Assembly: GCA_948571325.1 (NCBI GenBank)
Contig: CAOZKB010000056.1
Location: 1 to 6,750, forward strand
DNA: 6,750 bases
From: an uncultured Candidatus Saccharibacteria bacterium
GTDB taxonomy: Bacteria > Patescibacteriota > Saccharimonadia > Saccharimonadales > Saccharimonadaceae
Reading direction: 5' to 3'
Position 1 is the first letter of the stretch, and every line of letters starts with the position of its first letter. The notes below the pieces were generated by a model, which was not told the DNA's origin, did no database searches, and worked only from the letters and a program-made list of their open reading frames with translations. Of this stretch, positions 1-5,922 are shown piece by piece. Made by a program: the position numbers and the translations under genes.

Positions 1-1364
1 AGAATATTTGCCAACTGCGCCCGCACTTGTGGCTGTTGATGTGCTGGGAAAACGTCGACCATACGATCAATACTCTGTGCCGCACTATTAGTATGTAGAG
101 TTGCAAACACCAAGTGACCCGTCTCTGCCACTGTAATCGCCGCCTGAATGGTCTCCAAATCACGCATCTCACCAATCAATACTACATCTGGGTCCTCACG
201 CAGAATACTACGCAATGCCGCCGCAAAACTATAAGTATCATAATGCACTTCACGCTGTGCCACTACTGCCCGCTTTGATGTGTGTGTAAATTCAATTGGA
301 TCTTCAATCGTAATAATATGCACCGCTTTTTCGGTATTAATCTTGTCTACTAACGCCGCCAGCGTCGTACTCTTACCTGAACCTGTTGGACCAGTCACCA
401 GTACTAACCCATTCGGATGATCAGCAAACGTCGCCACCACACCTGGCAAACCCAAATCCTCAATACTACGAATCACATTCGGAATCAAGCGGAACGCTGC
501 CGCCATGTTCCCTTTTTCATAAAAAGCGTTTACACGAAAACGAGCAATATCACCAAAGGCAAAGGAATAATCAAACTCCTTATCTTTCATCAAAATCACT
601 TTTTGATTAGCATCCAAAGTTGAGAACACCAACTGTTGTACTGCCATATCAGTCAACACTGGATAAGTTGTCAGCTGTCTCAAAACTCCATCTACTCGTA
701 AAATCGGTGGCAGACCCACTTGTAAATGTAAGTCTGATGCTCCCGCTCGCACACATTCTTCCAACAAATTCTCAATCGAAACCCCAATATTTGCCACGCT
801 AGCCGCAGCCACACTCGCCGCCGCTGCATTCACCTGGCTATCATTTTTAGTTAAATCCGCTCCAGTTGGTTTCTTTTCTACTCGCGCCACTGGCTTCTCG
901 GCATTTGGCTTCTTAGCTACTTCTACCGGCTTAGCCGAAGCCACTGGTTTACTTCCTGTTACTTTTCCGGAAGCATCCGCCTTCGACGCCGCTAGTTCTG
1001 GCGCTGTTTTCGGAATCTGTGATTCAATCACTGGCTGCTTACCATTCAAATCCTTTGGTGCTTCTTCTGCTGTCAATTTCGGCTCAGGAATATCCGTCAC
1101 ATTTACGGCTTGCTCCATTCCACCTGGCATACCCGACATCGCTGGCATCGGCCCAGCTGACGGAATCGCTGGATTAGGCACTGGCTCGCTAGAAGCAGCC
1201 GCCTGCACTGGTGGCATCGGTATATTATAATCCCCTGCACTTGGCGTAGGCCCCATCGGTGGCATCGCGCCCGAAGCCGGCACGCTATTAATGTCCGGAA
1301 TATCCGCCGGTGCGAACGGTGAAGTTGGTGTTGTCATATTTGTGTCTTGCATGCCATTATCCAT
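1..1364 (-). CDS. pilT: PilT, type IV pilus retraction ATPase with long N-terminal extension (C-terminus outside window)
   Basis: Hexameric cytoplasmic ATPase that powers pilus retraction. The reading frame is open to the window edge, giving 454 residues. The PilT core begins near residue 194 with the typical ASDLHLQVGLPP segment (209-220) and RVDG (223-226). It then shows Walker A GPTGSGKST (325-333), the Asp box TIEDPIEF (352-359), Walker B VVLIGEMRD (394-402) and the His box ATLHTN (421-426). Family PilT proteins of about 350 residues normally start directly at the core. Here about 193 residues precede it: Met/Pro/Ala/Gly-rich to about 90, then Lys/Pro-rich with repeated KPV units (139-166), then an Ala/Val stretch (179-191). 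ATG at 1362-1364 is chosen because an in-frame TAA lies just upstream and an extended -10 places transcription start on this ATG. The visible frame ends at a conserved PilT site (QVRAQLANI), so roughly 100-150 residues are probably missing. PilT rather than PilB identity rests on the IGEMRD and ASDLHL context and the lack of an MshEN domain. Confidence 0.95.
   Translation of the reverse strand, partial: MDNGMQDTNMTTPTSPFAPADIPDINSVPASGAMPPMGPTPSAGDYNIPMPPVQAAASSEPVPNPAIPSAGPMPAMSGMPGGMEQAVNVTDIPEPKLTAEEAPKDLNGKQPVIESQIPKTAPELAASKADASGKVTGSKPVASAKPVEVAKKPNAEKPVARVEKKPTGADLTKNDSQVNAAAASVAAASVANIGVSIENLLEECVRAGASDLHLQVGLPPILRVDGVLRQLTTYPVLTDMAVQQLVFSTLDANQKVILMKDKEFDYSFAFGDIARFRVNAFYEKGNMAAAFRLIPNVIRSIEDLGLPGVVATFADHPNGLVLVTGPTGSGKSTTLAALVDKINTEKAVHIITIEDPIEFTHTSKRAVVAQREVHYDTYSFAAALRSILREDPDVVLIGEMRDLETIQAAITVAETGHLVFATLHTNSAAQSIDRMVDVFPAHQQPQVRAQLANI
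367..394 (-). repeat. 28-nt direct repeat, pilT copy (Walker A)
   Basis: Twenty-eight consecutive bases are identical to 2188-2215 in pilB. Both encode GPTGSGKST with the same codon choice, and the flanking bases differ at once. It reflects protein conservation, possibly reinforced by codon preference or local gene conversion. Confidence 0.8.
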
Positions 1365-1409
1365 ATCTTTATTTTACCATAAGCCTTTCATTTTTACTAT
1401 TGACTATTA
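1365..1409 (-). other. pilB-pilT intergenic region (45 nt)
   Basis: This is the only non-coding gap of note in the window. It is AT-rich and contains a short direct repeat (AATAGT twice, just after the pilB stop), an AAAGG tract at 1384-1388, and the putative extended -10. No inverted repeat followed by a T-run is apparent, so no terminator is called and read-through from pilB into pilT is expected in addition to any internal promoter. Confidence 0.6.
1371..1379 (-). promoter_or_regulatory. Putative extended -10 promoter for leaderless pilT
   Basis: The minus strand reads TGGTAAAAT, matching the extended -10 pattern TGnTATAAT at all but one informative position. The last base of the hexamer is at 1371, so standard spacing puts +1 at 1364, the A of the pilT ATG. 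No good -35 is seen: the hexamer 17 nt upstream matches TTGACA at about 3 of 6 positions. The pilT ATG has no well-placed Shine-Dalgarno; the only AAAGG is about 19 nt away. Together these suggest a leaderless internal promoter. This is inference from pattern only. Confidence 0.4.
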
Positions 1410-3176
1410 CTATGCCAAATCACTTGCTACGCGATTTACTTCCTCCATGGTCGTAATTCCCGATAACGCTTTTAGCATTCCATCCTGACGCATAGTTACC
1501 GTACCCTTTTCCTTAGCTACGCGCATCACCTCTGCCGAAGTTGCATGAGAAATAATTAATTTCTGAATGTCCTCATCCACGTCAATCGCTTCATACAAAC
1601 CGGCTCGACCAGAATATCCACCAGGCGACTCCTGATCTTCTACCCCTTTCACCAAAGTATAAGAATTCTGGTTTGCTAGTGGTAATCCTGCATAACCCAA
1701 ATCTTCACTCACTTCTGGGACTTCATCTTGTGACTTCGGCAACAAACCACCTACAATATTATTAATCTCTTCCGTCTGCATCTCCGTACTCTGCATTGCT
1801 GTACGCTTCTGTGCTACACGCCGCACCAAACGCTGACCAATCACCGTATTCAAGGTCGACGCTAGTAAAAACGGTTCAATCCCCATATCAAGAAGTCGCG
1901 GCAAAATTCCTGCTGCCGAGTTTGTATGTAAAGTCGAGAACACCAAATGCCCCGTCAAACTTGCCTGCACCGCCAAATTTGCCGTCTCCGAATCACGAAT
2001 CTCACCCACCATCACCACATCGGGGTCTTGACGCAAAATACTTCGAAGCCCCGAAGCAAAGGTCAACCCCGCATCTACATTCACTTGAATCTGGTTAACT
2101 CCATCCATCTTATATTCTACTGGATCTTCCAAAGTCACAATATTAATACGTTCACTCTTAATCTTCTTAATCAAAGCATACAAGGTTGTACTCTTACCTG
2201 AACCTGTTGGACCAGACGTCAAAATCATTCCATTTGGTCGGCTGATTCCCTGCATCACCGCTCTAAGCGCTCGCCCAGTCATACCCATGGCTTCAATTTC
2301 CATTGAAGTTCCACTTTTATCTAGCAAACGAATCACCACCTGCTCCCCCCACACCACCGGAGAAATCGCAATACGCAAATCCACTTCTTTATCGCTCACC
2401 ATTACCGCAAACTGACCGTCTTGCGGAATTCTATGTTCATCAATCTTTAGATTTGACAAAATCTTAATTCGCGACACTAACGCCGGTTCAATCGCTTTCG
2501 GCAATTCCATGACTTTCCGCAACACGCCATCAATCCGACAACGAATCACCAAAGCATTTTCTAGCGGCTCAATGTGCACATCCGAAGCCTTACTCTTTAC
2601 CGCAAATTCCAAAATCGAAGTCAGAGCCTTAGAAATTGGGCTATCTTGTGTAATTGTCTTAACATTACTACTCGCTGCTTTTTGTGCCACCTCTTGGTTA
2701 GTCACCTTCACAGCCTGCTGCACACCAGTAAAATCACCCTTATACTGATTGAGCACTGCCTGAATCCCATCACTCGAAGACATCACTGCTCGCACTGGCT
2801 TACCCGTCAAAGTCGAAAGATAGTCCACGGCTTGCACATTCCCCACGTCCAGCATCGCTACTACCATCTGCCCATTCGCCTCACCCAGCGGTACCGCCAT
2901 TGAACGCTCAGCTACCTCATAAGACAACAGCTTCAAGACATTCTGATCCATCTCTACGTCTTTTAGATTGACGTATGGCACTCCCATCACTGTTGCTGTA
3001 GCATGCGCAATCATCTCGTTATTTACGAGCTTCTTGCTCGACAAAGTAGCGAGCAATGGTTGCTTTGTCTGTATCACTTCTTGCTGTACTGTTGCAACCT
3101 CATTCGCATCAACCAGCCCCTCATTCACTAGGAGCTGTATTACTCTGTCTAGCCCATCCTTTGTTAGTAATGCCAC
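1410..3176 (-). CDS. pilB: PilB, type IV pilus extension (assembly) ATPase
   Basis: Cytoplasmic GspE/PilB-family ATPase that drives pilus polymerisation. At 588 residues it has the usual PilB length. Residues 1-150 fit an MshEN/T2SSE N-terminal domain (for example LATLSSKKLVNNEMIA, 42-57), followed by a linker to about 175. The N2 domain has SDVHIEP (198-204) and RCRIDG (212-217). The motor has Walker A GPTGSGKSTT (322-331), the Asp box TLEDPVEY (348-355), Walker B VVMVGEIRD (387-395) and the His box STLHTN (414-419), ending with GYSGRAGLYEAI (520-531). The start is GTG, with GGAG six bases upstream, one base after the preceding gene's TAG stop, so translation is probably coupled. The four-cysteine zinc site normally found between about 454 and 520 is absent; C213 is the only cysteine in the protein. 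MshEN domains can bind cyclic-di-GMP, but I cannot judge that here. Identity as PilB rather than GspE rests on the pil context. Confidence 0.96.
   Translation of the reverse strand: MALLTKDGLDRVIQLLVNEGLVDANEVATVQQEVIQTKQPLLATLSSKKLVNNEMIAHATATVMGVPYVNLKDVEMDQNVLKLLSYEVAERSMAVPLGEANGQMVVAMLDVGNVQAVDYLSTLTGKPVRAVMSSSDGIQAVLNQYKGDFTGVQQAVKVTNQEVAQKAASSNVKTITQDSPISKALTSILEFAVKSKASDVHIEPLENALVIRCRIDGVLRKVMELPKAIEPALVSRIKILSNLKIDEHRIPQDGQFAVMVSDKEVDLRIAISPVVWGEQVVIRLLDKSGTSMEIEAMGMTGRALRAVMQGISRPNGMILTSGPTGSGKSTTLYALIKKIKSERINIVTLEDPVEYKMDGVNQIQVNVDAGLTFASGLRSILRQDPDVVMVGEIRDSETANLAVQASLTGHLVFSTLHTNSAAGILPRLLDMGIEPFLLASTLNTVIGQRLVRRVAQKRTAMQSTEMQTEEINNIVGGLLPKSQDEVPEVSEDLGYAGLPLANQNSYTLVKGVEDQESPGGYSGRAGLYEAIDVDEDIQKLIISHATSAEVMRVAKEKGTVTMRQDGMLKALSGITTMEEVNRVASDLA
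2188..2215 (-). repeat. 28-nt direct repeat, pilB copy (Walker A)
   Basis: Partner of the pilT copy at 367-394, in the same orientation about 1.8 kb away. It covers the nucleotide-binding P-loop codons of pilB. Confidence 0.8.
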
Positions 3177-3177
3177 T

Positions 3178-3606
3178 CTATTCTCCGCTTGGATTCAGTA
3201 ATCCATCAATATACACCCGCTTCTCTTCGTCACATAATTGCACTCGATCCACATTCAAGATACAAGCATCACTATCCCTGAGAGCCTCTAGCTGCTCTCG
3301 CGGCCAAGTTGCATCCACTGGCGCCTCCTCACGCCCACAAGCAATCAGCTCAGCCATATCCAAGATCCCGTTCTGGTCAATATCCTCACAATCACCCACA
3401 TAGACCTCAACTGTTGGGTTAATTGCACTTCCATTAAAAATCTCTGGATCTGGTGCTACTAATTCACTACTAATTTCATTAGTCAAAGCCTTAAATTCCG
3501 CAGTCGCCAAATTTGGGTCACCCATAATCGCATTACAGAGGAAAAATGCCGCCAGGGTGCCAATCCCCGCAATCAGAATCAACGTAAAAATATCGGATTG
3601 TTTCAT
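3178..3606 (-). CDS. Small membrane-anchored protein with Cys-bracketed EF-hand loop, in the pilP position
   Basis: I do not recognise this family. From the ATG the protein is 142 residues: a short polar start, one hydrophobic segment (about 8-28, containing one cysteine), then an exported-looking soluble part. The external part has an Asp/Pro/Asn-rich stretch (PDPEIFNGSAINPTVEVYVG, about 52-71). Next comes a perfect EF-hand loop, D-I-D-Q-N-G-I-L-D-M-A-E (75-86), bracketed by C73 and C90, and two further cysteines (C115, C125). ATG at 3606 is preferred over GTG at 3609 because AGGAGG lies seven bases from the ATG but only four from the GTG. Its place directly after pilN and pilO matches pilP in diderm operons. 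However, there is no lipobox (FFLC has bulky residues at -3 and -1) and no visible PilP similarity. It may be a platform component or a minor pilin-like part; the latter is less likely because no type III signal peptide (G/A before F with E at +5) is seen. Confidence 0.85.
   Translation of the reverse strand: MKQSDIFTLILIAGIGTLAAFFLCNAIMGDPNLATAEFKALTNEISSELVAPDPEIFNGSAINPTVEVYVGDCEDIDQNGILDMAELIACGREEAPVDATWPREQLEALRDSDACILNVDRVQLCDEEKRVYIDGLLNPSGE
3183..3186 (-). promoter_or_regulatory. Shine-Dalgarno for pilB GTG start
   Basis: GGAG on the minus strand, six bases before the GTG at 3174-3176 and inside the last codons of the preceding gene. It supports GTG as the pilB start and coupling to upstream translation. 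Confidence 0.7.
3337..3390 (-). other. Cys-bracketed EF-hand motif, copy 1 (small protein)
   Basis: Encodes C-E-D-I-D-Q-N-G-I-L-D-M-A-E-L-I-A-C. The calcium-loop positions 1, 3, 5, 6, 8 and 12 are D, D, N, G, L and E, as in a canonical EF-hand loop. Cysteines lie two residues before position 1 and four residues after position 12. Confidence 0.8.
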
Positions 3607-4550
3607 CACTTGCCCTCCTGTAGCAATTCGTCCTTGGCACTATTAGCCGAATTTACCTTACTTTTGCGATTATTCGACTGTGCCTTACGTGAAGCATATA
3701 ATACCTTTGTTGTCTCAATGCTTGGTTGTTCTGATAAATAATACGCATTAGCCGAAGCTTGCAAATTTAAGCCACCTGCGCTCCATTCTACCGTAGCAAT
3801 CGTAATATCAAACTCACGAATCGAATGCTCAATACGATCCAACACTGCCAACACAACATCATCCGAGCCCTCAATCCTGAGCGACACTGGTATCACGTCC
3901 ACCCCTTCAATATCACTTTTTACGTTATCATCACGTGGCGACAAACGCTCCGGTTCCCAACCAGCCCGTAAAAAGATTTCATTCAAACTAGCCATCAATG
4001 CCTCAGTATTCTTAACCGCCGGCAAAGCATCCGGAATCACACGAAGCGCCGAACAAATCTTCGAAGACTGCAAATACTGTTGCTTCTCTTTCTCGTCAGT
4101 TGATTCTTCATATAACTTATTAAAATCAATCCTCACCCCCATCTCATCATAACAATTAGTATTACGTTTTCGTGCTACCGATTCCAAATCAGCATTCTGT
4201 GCCATTTGTGACAGCACCTTGTAACGCAAACTATTTGTAATCTGATTCAATGACACCTCATTTGGCTTGCAATTCTCTAATTCCTCAGTACTAAGCCGTC
4301 CATTCTTATCAGTATCTACACACACCCCCACATTGCGAATAGTCTTATCGTACGCTGCAATCGCATTATTCTTCTCAGTAATAATAGTTGTGTTAAATTT
4401 GATGTACTTAATCATGAAAATCGACATCACGATACAGGTACCTAATACTAACGACGCCCCTAGCACCTCCAGCATTGTATACTGCTGCGCCTTAGAAATC
4501 TTCCGACGCTTACCCTCAGCTGGTCCTTGACTGTTATTGTTGTCCGCCAT
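3606..4550 (-). CDS. pilO: PilO-like alignment-complex protein with inserted Cys-bracketed EF-hand loop
   Basis: Predicted inner partner of PilN in the T4P alignment complex, anchored in the membrane and mostly outside. The 314 residues comprise a basic cytoplasmic start (GKRRKISK, 13-20), one membrane helix (about 27-50), a helical stretch, and an EF-hand loop D-T-D-K-N-G-R-L-S-T-E-E (79-90) bracketed by C77 and C94. A mostly helical region follows with C133 and C166. The C-terminal domain (about 216-272) has the PilO ferredoxin-like pattern: VIPVSLRIEGSDD, then a helix, then FDITIATVEW, ending in AYYL. A polar Lys/Ser/Asn tail (about 280-314) ends the protein. PilO is usually about 200 residues, so this is enlarged, chiefly by the part between the helix and the C-terminal domain. 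The ATG has GGGAG eight bases upstream and lies 17 bases inside the pilN-like gene. The frame closes with tandem TGA codons. The name rests on gene order, topology and the C-terminal pattern rather than strong similarity. Confidence 0.8.
   Translation of the reverse strand: MADNNNSQGPAEGKRRKISKAQQYTMLEVLGASLVLGTCIVMSIFMIKYIKFNTTIITEKNNAIAAYDKTIRNVGVCVDTDKNGRLSTEELENCKPNEVSLNQITNSLRYKVLSQMAQNADLESVARKRNTNCYDEMGVRIDFNKLYEESTDEKEKQQYLQSSKICSALRVIPDALPAVKNTEALMASLNEIFLRAGWEPERLSPRDDNVKSDIEGVDVIPVSLRIEGSDDVVLAVLDRIEHSIREFDITIATVEWSAGGLNLQASANAYYLSEQPSIETTKVLYASRKAQSNNRKSKVNSANSAKDELLQEGK
3614..3619 (-). promoter_or_regulatory. Strong Shine-Dalgarno deciding the start of the small EF-hand protein
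   Basis: AGGAGG on the minus strand within the end of the pilO-like gene. The spacer is seven bases to the ATG at 3604-3606 and four to the in-frame GTG at 3607-3609, so the ATG, which shares one base with the upstream TGA, is the better start. Confidence 0.75.
4269..4322 (-). other. Cys-bracketed EF-hand motif, copy 2 (PilO-like protein)
   Basis: Encodes C-V-D-T-D-K-N-G-R-L-S-T-E-E-L-E-N-C. Cysteine-to-loop spacing and the shared residues D, D, N, G, L, E and L are the same as in copy 1. It lies about 27 residues after the membrane helix, on the predicted outer side. Confidence 0.8.
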
Positions 4551-5922
4551 TTTGCGTACTCCCTCCAGTATTAGTTGAGTTTGTCAAACATTCTGTATCA
4601 TTCTCACCGCATTCACGTGCCTCTTGAGTAAAGATATTGCCAATCTGGACATAAGAATCGGTAACATTCTGTCCCATCGGACCAATCGCAATCATATGCT
4701 TATTTTTGAAGGCAAAGAAATTTGGATCAACCTTCATTGTCGCTGTAAACTTTAGCACCAAATTATCGCTCTCATCTCGCCCGTTCGAGGAATCTGTCAC
4801 AGTCAAACCATCTGGCGCCAAATAACACTCATTCGCTGAAGTCCACTTTGCTGTAGCTGAACCACTCACCATCTGCCCAGCATACGTAGTACATTTACTC
4901 TCAAAATGCTCTATCCCCTCTATATGCCCATCCAAATCCATCAACCCGCCATTAAACCAAGCATTAAACTGCGGTGTACGCCAAACTTTCACTCGCACCA
5001 CGCTCTGACGATAGAACTTTGTTACACCCTCGACGTCGCGAATCTCAATCTTCTCGTCAGAAAGCTTTGTATTTCCTTCTTCATCTACCTCAACTTTTAC
5101 GCCAGCAGCCTCCAAATCCTCATAGCTCATTTCTTGCTCAGCTATCTCCACTTCAGCCTCACTGTTATAAAACAGACTAATATTTGAGTCTTCGGGCACC
5201 GTCTCACCCAGAGGCAACGCCGCACAGCCCTCAGCTGTCAAATCCCACCAAGCATAATAACTTTCACCCACACGATACGCATTACCGTTCTCATCCGACT
5301 CGTTCATACACCACGTCGGTATATCATTGCCTTTCACATCCACATAACGACCATAATCATACTTAGTCAACGCCGCACTTTTCTTGAACGCCTCCAGTAC
5401 CCGGTAATCAATCAGTGGTGCTACCCGTGCATCGGTCTGCCCTTCCATACGCAAAGAATTACTATCCAAATCCACACGTAACTCCGACAACTTCACGAAA
5501 TCTTCACCTTGCGACAACATCACACCTAGAGCCCCGAACACTCGTGAGAGTAAAGTTTTCTTATCAGAAATATCATCCAGCCGTGCCAGTTGACTCTGAA
5601 TCGTCACCAAATCCCCTAACTCCTCATAGCCCATCAATTTATCCGACATCACATCAAGACGTTTATCTTGACTGGCCATTGCGATATCCTGACCACTCTT
5701 AATTCCAAACAACACCAACACGACACTCACCGATGCTACCGACACTACGATACAAATAAACAATACTAGATTCCGCAACTTCTGTGCTCGAATCATCTGC
5801 ATCTTTACTTCTGGTACCAAATTAATTTCGTAAGTCGTCGCCACCGTTGTGATTAACGGATTCTTTTGCTCAACTTGCTTCCCTGTCACTTTAGCAAGTA
5901 TCTTATCAAACCATTCTTTCAT
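4534..5922 (-). CDS. pilN: PilN-like alignment-complex protein, greatly enlarged
   Basis: PilN links cytoplasmic PilM to the membrane platform through a conserved N-terminal INLLP-type motif. Here INLVP is at 33-37, followed by a basic stretch (RAQKLR, 45-50) and one membrane helix (about 51-73). A coiled-coil-like segment (about 82-120) then leads into a PilN-like core, whose strand reads LSELRVDLDSNSLRMEGQTD (146-164... approximately). PilN is normally about 180-220 residues; this protein has 462. The extra material covers roughly 185-300 and 320-450 and includes acidic linkers (about 253-295) and six cysteines outside the membrane (205, 233, 344, 366, 438, 445). It ends in an Asn/Gly/Thr/Gln-rich tail (about 448-462). 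ATG at 5920-5922 overlaps the pilM TAA by one base, with AAGGAG nine bases upstream. The PilN call rests on INLVP, the topology and the position directly after pilM. I do not recognise the large external part. Confidence 0.82.
   Translation of the reverse strand: MKEWFDKILAKVTGKQVEQKNPLITTVATTYEINLVPEVKMQMIRAQKLRNLVLFICIVVSVASVSVVLVLFGIKSGQDIAMASQDKRLDVMSDKLMGYEELGDLVTIQSQLARLDDISDKKTLLSRVFGALGVMLSQGEDFVKLSELRVDLDSNSLRMEGQTDARVAPLIDYRVLEAFKKSAALTKYDYGRYVDVKGNDIPTWCMNESDENGNAYRVGESYYAWWDLTAEGCAALPLGETVPEDSNISLFYNSEAEVEIAEQEMSYEDLEAAGVKVEVDEEGNTKLSDEKIEIRDVEGVTKFYRQSVVRVKVWRTPQFNAWFNGGLMDLDGHIEGIEHFESKCTTYAGQMVSGSATAKWTSANECYLAPDGLTVTDSSNGRDESDNLVLKFTATMKVDPNFFAFKNKHMIAIGPMGQNVTDSYVQIGNIFTQEARECGENDTECLTNSTNTGGSTQNGGQQ

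Noticed and set aside
1369..1391. Tiny upstream reading frames before pilT (ATG at 1389-1391 giving five codons, and ATG at 1378-1380 giving three codons)
   Set aside because: Both end almost at once. The AAAGG nearby is only three bases from the second ATG, which is too close, and the bases are better explained as an extended -10.
3530..3540. Possible lipoprotein signal (FFLC) in the small EF-hand protein
   Set aside because: Residues at -3 and -1 relative to the cysteine are bulky (F and L), unlike a lipobox, and the cysteine is at the end of a plain membrane helix.
3604..3609. UGA read as glycine (Gracilibacteria/Absconditabacteria code)
   Set aside because: The pilO-like frame ends at tandem TGA codons exactly at the start of the next gene with a strong Shine-Dalgarno, as expected for true stops.
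5260..5320. Third EF-hand-like loop in the PilN-like protein (around NESDENGNAYR, residues 207-217)
   Set aside because: It has D-x-N-G but lacks the first acidic position spacing, the hydrophobic position 8 and the Glu at 12; the cysteine spacing also differs from the other two motifs.
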